A stretch of 64,000 nt of DNA, from the NCBI GenBank assembly GCA_023144635.1, contig JAGLFH010000005.1:1-64000 (forward strand). Direction: 5' to 3'. The DNA comes from Candidatus Auribacterota bacterium (lineage in GTDB: Bacteria; Auribacterota; JAFGBW01; JAFGJP01). Positions within the stretch are counted from its first letter, which is position 1, and every line of letters begins with the position of its first letter. Positions 34,130 through 43,194 of this stretch are shown one piece after another. The notes below the pieces were generated by a model, which was given only the letters and a program-made list of their open reading frames with translations, was not told the origin of the DNA and ran no database searches. Position numbers and translations under genes: made by a program.

Positions 34130-34191
34130 TTTTGTATTTTAAATACATGTTCTACAATATTTAATGTGATATTCAAAGGAGTTGATGAAGA

Positions 34192-34701
34192 ATGAAAAAG
34201 GGACTTTCCTTATTTTTTATATTTTCGTTTGTATTTTTAAGCTTGTTTATTTATTCATATGAATGTCTTGCAGAAGATGAGATCGTAATTAAAAGTGTAA
34301 AGAGGCTTCCAAAAAAGAGATATGTTTTGAATGAGCATGAAGAGCTTATTGGAAAACGTTATAATACAAGATTTTACAGTGATGAAGATGATCTGGAGAC
34401 TATTCTATTTGCTGTAAGTATAAAAAACGAACAGCTTCTGCCTTTTGCTCTTCGTCTTTTTTATAAAAGTTCTGAACAAAAAGAGATTAGTACGAAAGTA
34501 ATAATTGTTGAATCTCCGGAAAAAAACAAATCATATCTAAAATTAAAAATAAACAGCGATGAAATAACAGATGTTGGATATCCTGATGTTTGGTGGATTG
34601 AAGTAACTGATATTGATGGCGAAAAGATTTATGATGAACAAGGTGTAAAAGATTTTAAGATAGTTAAAGAAAGGTTGCTTCTTTTGAATAAAAAGAAGTG
34701 A
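34192..34701 (+). CDS. Secreted protein of unknown function
   Basis: A signal peptide (KKGLSLFFIFSFVFLSLFIYSYECLAEDE) is followed by about 140 mainly beta residues: KRYVLNEHEELIGKRYNTRFYSDEDD and YPDVWWIEVTDIDGEKIYDEQGVKDF. The sequence looks like a small periplasmic beta-sandwich but matches no family I know. It sits between the transglycosylase and PilZ/PilT, AAAGGAG upstream. Confidence 0.55.
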   Translation: MKKGLSLFFIFSFVFLSLFIYSYECLAEDEIVIKSVKRLPKKRYVLNEHEELIGKRYNTRFYSDEDDLETILFAVSIKNEQLLPFALRLFYKSSEQKEISTKVIIVESPEKNKSYLKLKINSDEITDVGYPDVWWIEVTDIDGEKIYDEQGVKDFKIVKERLLLLNKKK

Positions 34702-34731
34702 TCATATTGAATATATAATTTTAGGAACGAT

Positions 34732-35079
34732 ATGGGAATGATAGAAAAAAGAAAAACTGCAAGGATCTATAAAAAGATCAAAATAGAAGTAAAAAAGGAT
34801 GCAAAGATCCGTAATCTGGGTTCAATAGACCTTAGCTCAATGGGGATAAGGTTCCGGACTAATAAGAAGGTTCCTCTTTTTGATCAGTTGGATTTTTCAA
34901 TGGATCTATCTACAGATGAAAAAAAGAAAAATGAGCTTTCTTTCAGGGCAACTGTAATTCGCTGTGAAAAATGCAAGAATGCAAAAGGATATCAGGTTAC
35001 ACTCTTTTTTCATGATCTAAAAAAGAGTGAAATAAAGAAAATAGAACAATACATTGAAAAACTGAGGATAAAAAAATGA
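34732..35079 (+). CDS. PilZ-domain protein
   Basis: A 115-residue cytoplasmic protein that is almost entirely a PilZ domain. Both cyclic-di-GMP motifs are present: RKTAR (R-x3-R) near the start and DLSSMGIRF (D/N-x-S-x-x-G) at about residues 34-42. The rest is the PilZ beta barrel with a C-terminal helix IKKIEQYIEKLR. It overlaps pilT by 4 bases (ATGA), so equal amounts are likely made and a direct effect on the pilus motor is plausible. Confidence 0.85.
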   Translation: MGMIEKRKTARIYKKIKIEVKKDAKIRNLGSIDLSSMGIRFRTNKKVPLFDQLDFSMDLSTDEKKKNELSFRATVIRCEKCKNAKGYQVTLFFHDLKKSEIKKIEQYIEKLRIKK

Positions 35080-36167
35080 ATATAGATGAAATTTTAAAAG
35101 CTATGGTTGAAAAGAACGCCTCAGATATACATTTTAAAGTAGGGAATACTCCTATAATGCGCATAAATAAAGATCTTGTTAACTGGGGTGATAAAAAACT
35201 TAATTCAGAAGAAACAGAAGCAATAGCAAGAAATATAATGACTTCCGGCCAGTGGCAGACCTTTGAGTATAACAAAGAAATAGATTTTGCATATACTTTG
35301 GCGGGTGTAGGCCGGTTCAGGACAAATGTTTTTATACAAAGAGGTTCTATTGGTCTTGTTATGCGTTCTGTTAAAACAACGATACTTAATTTTGAACAGC
35401 TTGGTCTTCCTACTATCCTTAAGGAAGTAAGTCTGGTAGAAAGGGGTATAATAATACTTTCCGGTGCTACTGGAAGCGGAAAGTCTACAACTCTGGCTGC
35501 TATGATAGATCATATAAACAGGACACGCCGCAGGCATATTATCACGATAGAAGACCCTATAGAATTTTTACATCAAGATTTAAGCAGCATTGTAAACCAG
35601 CGTGAAGTAGGTATAGACACTATGACTTTTCAGACAGCTCTTAAGCATGTTTTAAGGCAGGATCCAGATGTTATGCTTATTGGAGAAATGAGAGATCAGC
35701 AGAGCTTTACTGCGTCTTTGAGCGCTTCAGAAACAGGTCATGTTGTTTTAACAACTGTGCATGCTGATTCTTCGGTACAATCCATAGAAAGGATTTTAGA
35801 CTTTTTCTCAAGTCCTGAGCAAAGAGAACAGGCTAGGCTTCAGCTTTCAACTAATATTGCCGCTATAATATGCCAGAGGCTAATACCAAATATTGATAAA
35901 CAGGGTCTTGTTCCTGCTGTTGAAATTTTACGGGGAACTCCCATAGTTAAAAAATTCATTCGAGAAAATAAATTTGATAAGATCTACAAAGCTATTGAAA
36001 CAGGTAAAGAGGACGGGATGCAGACTTTTAATCAGAGTATTCTGAAACTGATACAGGAAAATAAGATCTCTGAAGAAGATGGTCTTTCAAAAGCATCTAA
36101 TCCTGAAGCCCTGCGCATGAATTTGAAAGGTATCTTCCTTGACGATTCAAAGGGAATTCTTCGTTGA
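35076..36167 (+). CDS. pilT: Twitching-motility ATPase PilT/PilU type
   Basis: Hexameric ATPase that retracts type IV pili. NIDEILKAMVEKNASDIHFKVGNTPIMR is the N-terminal PAS-like domain. Walker A SGATGSGKSTTLAAM, IEDPIEFLH, Asp and Walker B boxes RQDPDVMLIGEMRD, and TGHVVLTTVHADSSVQSIERI follow. Length 363 is normal. Preceded by PilZ; no pilA, pilB or pilQ in the window. PilT versus PilU cannot be decided. Confidence 0.92.
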   Translation: MNIDEILKAMVEKNASDIHFKVGNTPIMRINKDLVNWGDKKLNSEETEAIARNIMTSGQWQTFEYNKEIDFAYTLAGVGRFRTNVFIQRGSIGLVMRSVKTTILNFEQLGLPTILKEVSLVERGIIILSGATGSGKSTTLAAMIDHINRTRRRHIITIEDPIEFLHQDLSSIVNQREVGIDTMTFQTALKHVLRQDPDVMLIGEMRDQQSFTASLSASETGHVVLTTVHADSSVQSIERILDFFSSPEQREQARLQLSTNIAAIICQRLIPNIDKQGLVPAVEILRGTPIVKKFIRENKFDKIYKAIETGKEDGMQTFNQSILKLIQENKISEEDGLSKASNPEALRMNLKGIFLDDSKGILR

Positions 36168-37558
36168 GAGACGCTTTCTTTAGAAACAAAAAAAATAATC
36201 CTTTTCAAGAGATATGTCTTAATAACTTTTCACACGGAGGACTACCTGTTGGTTCTCTCTATCCAAACAGCTATTATTGTGGTATGAGTAATCTTGGCTT
36301 TCAGAGCATCTGCCGCCTTATAGGTGAGATGAAAAGCATTACACTGGAGAGATATTTTTTAGAGAGTGAGAAAAATAAAAGACTACTTTCATATGAAAAT
36401 GGAATAGACCTTGGACGGTTGAAGATTTTTTTAGCATCAGTTAGCTTTGAAGAAGATGTCTTATTAATGCTAGGTATGCTTAAACGTGCAGGCATTGAAA
36501 GAGATAGAAGAAAGAGAGTATTTCCTATAATAATAGCAGGTGGAGCATTTGTGACCATTGCTCCCCAAGTTTTTAAAAATATTGCCGATGTTATTTATAC
36601 TGGATATCTTGGTAGCCATCAGAAAAAGAAATTTTCAAATATATTACAAAAAGATTTCCAAGAAAAAAGCACATTATTAAAAGAATTTTCTAAAATAAAG
36701 GGAGCGTATGTTCCTGATTATAATACTGTAAATACAATAAATTATCCTGAAAGTGCAGAGTTTGAAGAAAGTGTTTACATTGCAGAAGAAACCCAATTTA
36801 GCAATATGTTACTTTTAGAGATTGGAAGGGGCTGCCCTTTTTCCTGCTGTTTTTGTTCTTTAGGTCATATTTACAAGAAAGTTTTATGGAGAGACGAAGA
36901 GGAAATAATAAAAATATGTAGAAAGGCGCATAGAACATCGAAAGAGAGACTTAATAATATAGGTCTTATTGCTCCTGTTCCTAATTTTCATCCACAGATA
37001 AAATCAATATTAAAGACCTTGTCATCCATTGGCTTTAAAGTATCTCTTTCTTCTCTTCGTGTAGGCAATACTGATAAGGAATTTTTTGAGATATTTAAAA
37101 AATGCGGTCAAAGGACTTTTACAATTGCTCCGGAAGTGCCGGGAGAAGACGAAAGAGAAGCAATAGGGAAAAGATTAAAGACAGAGCATATCTATGAGTG
37201 CCTTACGAATGCCTTTTCTGCAGGATTTAGAGAAGTGAAAATGTATTTTCTAATTGGTATAAAGGGTATGGATAATAAAAATGATGTTTTGGAACTGAAA
37301 AGATTTTTAAATGCCATCCCTGTTCATATGAAAATCAAATTATCATTTAATCCTTTTGTTCCTAAACCCGGAACTCCATTTGAAATGAAGGAAATGATGA
37401 ATAAAACAAAGCTTAAAAAGCTTATGAACTTAATAAAAAAAGAGATATCATCTTTTAAAACCGTGAGCATGAAATTCGGAAGCTTGAAAAGTTTTGAGCT
37501 ACAGTATAAAATTGCACATGCAGATGAAAATACAATATTTAACCTGCATTTTTCATGA
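36164..37558 (+). CDS. Radical SAM protein with B12-binding-like N-terminal region
   Basis: A 464-residue protein. The TTG start overlaps the pilT stop by 4. The N-terminal 170 residues (GSLYPNSYYCGMSNLGFQSICRLI ... IIIAGGAFVTIAPQVFKNIADVIYTGY) resemble the B12-binding fold seen before radical SAM domains. The cluster motif is GRGCPFSCCFCSLGHIYK (C-x3-C-x2-C), followed by APEVPGEDER and YFLIGIKGM. It resembles TIGR03960/YgiQ-type anonymous radical SAM proteins; substrate unknown. No classical DxHxxG cobalamin motif is visible. Confidence 0.75.
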   Translation: MRDAFFRNKKNNPFQEICLNNFSHGGLPVGSLYPNSYYCGMSNLGFQSICRLIGEMKSITLERYFLESEKNKRLLSYENGIDLGRLKIFLASVSFEEDVLLMLGMLKRAGIERDRRKRVFPIIIAGGAFVTIAPQVFKNIADVIYTGYLGSHQKKKFSNILQKDFQEKSTLLKEFSKIKGAYVPDYNTVNTINYPESAEFEESVYIAEETQFSNMLLLEIGRGCPFSCCFCSLGHIYKKVLWRDEEEIIKICRKAHRTSKERLNNIGLIAPVPNFHPQIKSILKTLSSIGFKVSLSSLRVGNTDKEFFEIFKKCGQRTFTIAPEVPGEDEREAIGKRLKTEHIYECLTNAFSAGFREVKMYFLIGIKGMDNKNDVLELKRFLNAIPVHMKIKLSFNPFVPKPGTPFEMKEMMNKTKLKKLMNLIKKEISSFKTVSMKFGSLKSFELQYKIAHADENTIFNLHFS

Positions 37559-37627
37559 AATATACAGGTTAGTAGCCATAAAGATGTTATTTGATATAAC
37601 TATTAATTTTAGGATGTATTAGGAAAT

Positions 37628-38317
37628 ATGACAGATATAACGGAAAAATATAAAAGTGTTGTAAGAAATATTACAGACACATTGAAGTCAAAAAATAGAT
37701 CATCTGATGAATGTACATTGATACTTGCAAGCAAATATGCTTCGATTGAAAAGATGCAGGCCCTGATAGATATAGGACACCGTCATTTTGGAGAGAACAA
37801 ATTGCAGGATGCAGAAAAGAAAAAAGCTTATTTTTCAAATAGGTATAGTGATCTTGTATGGCACATGATAGGTAATATCCAGTCAAATAAAAGCAGAAAA
37901 GCAATTCAAACTTTTGATCAAATTCAAACAGTTGACAGAATAAAGATACTTGAGAGGTTGGAAAATGCGGCTGTTGAAATGAATAAATGCATTCCAATAA
38001 TGCTACAGGTGAATCTGGAAGGTGAAAAGACTAAATCCGGAGTTTTGCCGAATGATGTTTATCACCTTTTTGAAAGATCCGTTAAATGTCAAAATCTGAA
38101 GATAGAAGGCCTTATGACCATTCCTCCGTATTTTGATGATCCTGAAGAAGGAAGACCTATTTTTATAAAGATGAAAGAATTGCAGTTAGAGCTTAACAAA
38201 AGTTACGGAAAAGATATTATAAGACATCTTTCTATGGGAATGAGCGATGATTACGTAGTTGCTATTGAAGAGGGTGCTACATTTGTGAGAATAGGAAGTG
38301 CTATTTTTGAAGACTAA
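37628..38317 (+). CDS. PLP homeostasis protein, YggS/PROSC family
   Basis: A cytoplasmic single-domain PLP-binding TIM barrel that buffers pyridoxal phosphate. LILASKYASIEKMQALIDIGHRHFGENKLQDAEKK contains the PLP lysine (ASK). WHMIGNIQSNKSRKAI, LEGLMTIPP and LSMGMSDDYVVAIEEGATFVRIGSAIF complete the signature. Length 229 is normal. Confidence 0.92.
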   Translation: MTDITEKYKSVVRNITDTLKSKNRSSDECTLILASKYASIEKMQALIDIGHRHFGENKLQDAEKKKAYFSNRYSDLVWHMIGNIQSNKSRKAIQTFDQIQTVDRIKILERLENAAVEMNKCIPIMLQVNLEGEKTKSGVLPNDVYHLFERSVKCQNLKIEGLMTIPPYFDDPEEGRPIFIKMKELQLELNKSYGKDIIRHLSMGMSDDYVVAIEEGATFVRIGSAIFED

Positions 38318-38398
38318 GAAAACAATTTTTATTAGTTAAGTTTTTAAAAAAATATTTTATATTAAAAAATAATATAATAAAAATAATATAATAAGAAT

Positions 38399-39988
38399 AT
38401 GATAAAAAAATACGATAAAAATATTGCCCGTATTACAGGTTCTTTTATTATCTCCGGTTTTCATTCAAAAAAAGCTGATAAAAAGTTTGAAGAATTTGTC
38501 TGCCGATATAATTTTTTGGGAATCATTTTCTTTTACAGAAATATAGAAAGTTTTTCACAAGTTAGGACCCTTTGTGAAAAGGCACAGAGGATATCTTTAA
38601 AAAATATAGGTATGCCTCTCATTATATGTGTTGATCAGGAAGGCGGATACGTAGGAAGGTTTAGAAAACGTGAGATATTGTACCCGTCTCCGATGGCTCT
38701 TAATGCATCCAACTCAAAAAAATATTTACATTCAGCAGGCTATTTCCCGAATTTGTTTTTGAGATGGATGGGATTTAATACAAACTTGGGTCCGGTACTT
38801 GATGTATATACAAATCCATTAAATCCTTCCTTGGGGCCGAGATCGTTTGCAGGTGATCCCGCATCTGTAGTTAAATCAAGCAGGGAGTGGATAAAAGGGG
38901 CAAAAAAAACAGGTATGCTGCTGACCGCAAAACATTTTCCGGGAAAGGGCAGGTCGAAAAAGGATTCTCATCTGGATCTTCCTAAGGTAAAAGCGATTAA
39001 AAAAAATATTTTAAACTATGATCTTATACCTTTTAAAGATGCGGTAAAAAATGGAATAGATATGGTGATGACAAGTCATGCCTGGTACACGTGTTTTGAA
39101 AAAAGAAAAAAGCCAGCGACTCTTTCAAAAAAAATAAACACAGATCTGCTACGTAAAATAATGAAATTTAAAGGGTTGCTTTTAACTGATGACATTGAGA
39201 TGCAAGCAATAGGAAAAAATTATAGTGTAGGAGAAGCTGCTGTAAAAGCTATAAAAAGCGGCGCAGATGCAGTCCTTGTATGCAAGAGTAAGAAAAATAT
39301 ACATAATGTCTTTGATGCTATTTATAAATCTATTGTGAATGGAGAAATCTGTTTAGATCTCATCGAAAAAAGTATGAAGCGGAAAAATATCATTAGAAAC
39401 AGGATCCTCAGGATGATGAAAAAGACTATTGATGATGATCTGTTTAAAAGAGAAAGAAAAAGATCTATAGATATCCAGAAAAAAGAGAGCCACAAGGTTA
39501 TTACTGTGATTAAAGGGAGAAATAATATACCTTTTAAGAAAGAAGAAAAAATATTAGCTGTGATACCGTTTAAGCATCCAAGAATACTTGTAGAGGACAG
39601 AAAAAACGAATTGATAGATTTTAAAAAGCTTCTTGAAAAAAAAGGATATAATAAAAGGATCAGATTTATTTTATATAAAAGTATTGGTCAGCTGAAACGT
39701 AAGATCGAAAAATCAGATAAGAATAATCTTATTTTATTGCTTACTAATGATCTTTTTAATGACAAGCTTCAAAAGGATGCTTTTGATTACATTTCATTAA
39801 AATTTAATAAAGTAACGGGTGTTATTGTAAAAAACCCGGTAGATAAGAGATATCTTTTGAAAAAATGTGCTGTGTTGATAGCTACCTATTGTTTTACTTA
39901 CGATGTGCAGTCAGCGCTTGTAGATGTTTTGTTCGAAAAAAACGGAAAAGGTAAAATTTCAAAAGTATTAAAAAAAACGAAACAATAA
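38399..39988 (+). CDS. Glycoside hydrolase family 3 beta-N-acetylhexosaminidase-like
   Basis: A NagZ-type enzyme for peptidoglycan recycling. ICVDQEGGYVGRFR, GFNTNLGPVLDV, AKHFPGKGRSKKDSH (catalytic His/Asp loop) and LLTDDIEMQAI with the Asp nucleophile are present. It is 529 residues, against about 340 for NagZ; residues 350-529 form an added C-terminal domain of unclear role like that of longer GH3 N-acetylhexosaminidases. No signal peptide, so cytoplasmic. Little ribosome site is visible. Confidence 0.85.
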   Translation: MIKKYDKNIARITGSFIISGFHSKKADKKFEEFVCRYNFLGIIFFYRNIESFSQVRTLCEKAQRISLKNIGMPLIICVDQEGGYVGRFRKREILYPSPMALNASNSKKYLHSAGYFPNLFLRWMGFNTNLGPVLDVYTNPLNPSLGPRSFAGDPASVVKSSREWIKGAKKTGMLLTAKHFPGKGRSKKDSHLDLPKVKAIKKNILNYDLIPFKDAVKNGIDMVMTSHAWYTCFEKRKKPATLSKKINTDLLRKIMKFKGLLLTDDIEMQAIGKNYSVGEAAVKAIKSGADAVLVCKSKKNIHNVFDAIYKSIVNGEICLDLIEKSMKRKNIIRNRILRMMKKTIDDDLFKRERKRSIDIQKKESHKVITVIKGRNNIPFKKEEKILAVIPFKHPRILVEDRKNELIDFKKLLEKKGYNKRIRFILYKSIGQLKRKIEKSDKNNLILLLTNDLFNDKLQKDAFDYISLKFNKVTGVIVKNPVDKRYLLKKCAVLIATYCFTYDVQSALVDVLFEKNGKGKISKVLKKTKQ

Positions 39989-39991
39989 TAA

Positions 39992-42709
39992 ATGATTATG
40001 AGTAAAAAAATAAAATTGCAATCTAAGCTTATCAGGCTTTTGCTTCTTATGGGGATCCTTCCTCTGGTGATCTTTATATTTTTTTCTTTTAATGAAGCAG
40101 AAAAGATAATTATAGAAAAAACTGGGCTTTCACTACAAAAAATTGCTACTGAAAAGGCTGCAAGGATAGACATAGTTATAGAAGATAAAATAAGAATAGT
40201 GGAAAACATTGTTAATGATGCTTTGTTTAGCAGCAGGTTTTTTGGTAATGACTTAAATTCAAAATCTAAAGATTCAGGAGCAATTGATGAGGAAACTGCC
40301 AAAGATATTGAGATTATCATTAAGCTGAATAAGGAAATAAAACACATCACCATAATAGACCTTAATAATAATATTATATATCAGGATATTAAGGATGAAT
40401 TGTTTAAAAATGAAAACAGAAAGTTATGTAACGGTATAATAAAGGATTCGAAAGAATACAGGACCTTTTTATGCAATTTTAAATACAAACCTTCAAAGTT
40501 GATAATGACTGCAAATATAGTTGTTCCTATAAAAGAAAATCAAGGGATTGTTAAAGGGTTTGCTATTTTTAATGTAAGCCTTAGGGAAATAATATATCTT
40601 ACAAGTTTTTTGAAAATAGATGATCCCTTTATCACAATTTTTCGGGATGACGGTTTTGTCGTATTAGATACGGGCAATATTTTTTATCCGTTAATCCTCT
40701 CACGAGAGATGTTGCTGGAATCTACTTTAAATAAATTTGGGTGGAGGAAAGGACTTGCGCGTCAAAAAAAAGATAATTATATTATTGGATATGCTCATCT
40801 TGAAACAATGAACAAACTACTTTTATCAAATGAAAACTATTATGTTTTGCTTTCTTTAGACGAAAAAGATGCTCTCCTTCCTGTTCTTCAGAACTATTTA
40901 CAGTTCTTTTTGATCATTGCTTTGATCATTATTCTGATACTTTTTGCAGCTCTTTATGATGTAAATAAAATAATACGACCTATAAGAGACCTTAAAGAAG
41001 GTGCGAAAATGATAGGAAAAGGATTCCTTGATCACAGACTTTCTATTCATACTGGAGATGAAATCGAGGAACTGGCAAATGCTTTTAATGAAATGGGACA
41101 GCGATTGATGGTTTCAAAGGATAAAATGGAAGATCAGACACATGAACTAAAGCGTCTAAATGACATAAAATCCAATTTTTTATCTTTAATATCCCATGAA
41201 CTGAGAACACCTCTAATGATAATTCAGGAATCTGTTTCTCAGGTGCTTGACGGAATAAAAGGTTCAATAAATGAGTCCCAAAGAGAATACCTATACATGA
41301 CCAAAAGAAATATTTTGAGACTTAATAAGATAATTGCAGATCTTTTGAACATATCACGTATAGAAGCAGGGAAGATAGTAATAAGGAGAAAAAAAATAGA
41401 TATTGCACGTACCCTTCGCGATGAAATAGATATGTATAGATTCAGGGCGGAAAAAAGAAGTATTAAGTTTCTTTCATCTATACCTAATGATGCTTTAACT
41501 CTTTATTGTGATGAAGAGAAAATAAAAATTATCATTGATAATCTTATCAGTAACGCAATTAAATTTACACCTAAAGAAGGAACTATTCGACTTGATGTGA
41601 TAGATAATGTAAATGAAATAGAGATAATTGTAAGTGATACAGGAAAGGGGATCCCTATAGAATTTCAGCAGAAGATGTTTGATAAGTTTGAACGACTCAA
41701 TAATATTCCGCTTGCAGGATCAGGAAGCACGGGATTGGGGCTTGCTATAGCAAAAGAGTTTGTATTGTTACATAAAGGAAAGATCTGGGCTAAAAGTGAA
41801 GAGAATAAAGGGAGCTCTTTTCATGTGATTTTTAATAAGTATACTGCAAGTAAATATTTCAAGGAGTATTTTAATGAGAAAATAAGAGAAGCAGAAGGAA
41901 GGCAGATCGAGCTTTCTGTTATTGTGCTGAGAGTAAACGAGTATAAAAAGGTCTATGTTGATCCTGCTAAAAAAAGAAAGCTTTTTTCACATCTTGTAAA
42001 TATTTCATTTAATAACATTTTTGATTATGAAGAGATTATTCCTCTTAAAAATATGGATGAGATATATGCTTTTCTTTTTACAGATACAAATGGAGCAGAA
42101 ATTATTGTTGAACAGCTAAACAGGATAGTAAATGATTATCTTGAAAGTAAAAACATGAAGAATAACTTTCTTGTTAACATCCTTTCTGTTTCTTATCCAG
42201 AAGACGGACGTGATCTAAAATCACTGCTAAGCACAGCGGGAAAGTTATTTACATATCTTGAGCCATTAAGAAGAAAGTCTAAAAGACTTGGAGAAATGCT
42301 GTTAGAAAAAGGCCTTGTAGATGAAAAAGCCCTTAAAAAAGCACTTGGCTATCAGGATCGAACAGGTCATTTAATAGGAAAGATCTTAATTGATTCAAAA
42401 ATAGTGAAAATCGACGATGTGGCTAAGCTTTTGAATGAGCAGCTCAGGATTCCTTTAATAAAAAGAGAAGATGATGTAAAAATAGAAAAAAAACTGTTTG
42501 AAAAAATACCAAAAGAATTTATTATAAAATATAAGGCAATTCCAGTTAAATTAGATGAGGGAATATGTCAACTGGCTATGGTGAATCCTTTTGATGTTCA
42601 GGCTATAAAGCTTATTTACCATTTGACAGATTGTAAGAAGGTATTGAGTCAGCTTATTATGGAACAGGATTTTGAGTATTTCATGAAGAAATATGAGTTA
42701 ATAGTGTAG
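39992..42709 (+). CDS. Sensor histidine kinase with degenerate GGDEF-like and C-terminal MshEN domains
   Basis: A 905-residue protein. TM1 (LLLLMGILPLVIFIFFSF), an extracytoplasmic Cache-like sensor of about 270 residues, TM2 (FLIIALIIILILFAALYD), HAMP, HisKA with phospho-His near 403 (SLISHELRTPLM), and HATPase (NLISNAIKFT, SDTGKGIP, GSTGLGLAI). Residues about 635-760 fit a GGDEF fold whose signature is degraded to NMDEI (residue 687). From 764 comes KRLGEMLLEKGLVDEKALKK, matching the MshEN motif RLGxxL-x3-GL that binds cyclic-di-GMP in GspE-type ATPases, then the rest of that domain (IPKEFIIKYKAIPV, CQLAMVNPFD). Output partner is probably the next gene. Confidence 0.85.
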   Translation: MIMSKKIKLQSKLIRLLLLMGILPLVIFIFFSFNEAEKIIIEKTGLSLQKIATEKAARIDIVIEDKIRIVENIVNDALFSSRFFGNDLNSKSKDSGAIDEETAKDIEIIIKLNKEIKHITIIDLNNNIIYQDIKDELFKNENRKLCNGIIKDSKEYRTFLCNFKYKPSKLIMTANIVVPIKENQGIVKGFAIFNVSLREIIYLTSFLKIDDPFITIFRDDGFVVLDTGNIFYPLILSREMLLESTLNKFGWRKGLARQKKDNYIIGYAHLETMNKLLLSNENYYVLLSLDEKDALLPVLQNYLQFFLIIALIIILILFAALYDVNKIIRPIRDLKEGAKMIGKGFLDHRLSIHTGDEIEELANAFNEMGQRLMVSKDKMEDQTHELKRLNDIKSNFLSLISHELRTPLMIIQESVSQVLDGIKGSINESQREYLYMTKRNILRLNKIIADLLNISRIEAGKIVIRRKKIDIARTLRDEIDMYRFRAEKRSIKFLSSIPNDALTLYCDEEKIKIIIDNLISNAIKFTPKEGTIRLDVIDNVNEIEIIVSDTGKGIPIEFQQKMFDKFERLNNIPLAGSGSTGLGLAIAKEFVLLHKGKIWAKSEENKGSSFHVIFNKYTASKYFKEYFNEKIREAEGRQIELSVIVLRVNEYKKVYVDPAKKRKLFSHLVNISFNNIFDYEEIIPLKNMDEIYAFLFTDTNGAEIIVEQLNRIVNDYLESKNMKNNFLVNILSVSYPEDGRDLKSLLSTAGKLFTYLEPLRRKSKRLGEMLLEKGLVDEKALKKALGYQDRTGHLIGKILIDSKIVKIDDVAKLLNEQLRIPLIKREDDVKIEKKLFEKIPKEFIIKYKAIPVKLDEGICQLAMVNPFDVQAIKLIYHLTDCKKVLSQLIMEQDFEYFMKKYELIV

Positions 42710-42732
42710 ACATTTAACCTAAGAGAAAAAAT

Positions 42733-43113
42733 ATGGATAGAAAAAAGAAAATACTTATTGTAGAAGATAATGAAAAAGATCTTCAGATTGTTGTGGAGCA
42801 TTTAAGTGATGAAAATTATGAGATTATAACAGAAAGAAACGGTGAAGATGCTCTTGATTACATGGAAATGGAAAAACCGGACCTTATCATACTGGATCTT
42901 ATATTGCCGGAGATAGATGGTTTTCAAATATGCCAAAAAGTTAATAAAGCTAGAAGTAATTGGAATCCAAAAGTCATTATAATAACAGCTCTGACGCCAG
43001 TTCTTGATAAATTCAAGAGCGATTGGCTTGAAAAAACACAGGCTAATGCTCTTTTGACTAAACCTGTGTCAAAAGAAGAGCTTTTGAGCAGGATCAAAAG
43101 CCTACTTGATTAA
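42733..43113 (+). CDS. Single-domain response regulator
   Basis: A 126-residue CheY-like receiver: ILIVEDNEKDLQ acidic pair, phosphoacceptor Asp in LIILDLILPEIDG (about residue 55), VIIITALT with Thr switch and LTKPVSKEEL with the conserved Lys. No output domain. It lies 23 bases after the MshEN kinase and 81 before the PAS kinase, so it may be their shared phospho-relay partner. Confidence 0.92.
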   Translation: MDRKKKILIVEDNEKDLQIVVEHLSDENYEIITERNGEDALDYMEMEKPDLIILDLILPEIDGFQICQKVNKARSNWNPKVIIITALTPVLDKFKSDWLEKTQANALLTKPVSKEELLSRIKSLLD

Positions 43114-43194
43114 TTGCTTTTACATGAGCAGTAAAGTAAGAGCAATCGATAAAAAATCTCCCCGGTTTATTAATAAAATGATCAGGAAAAATAA

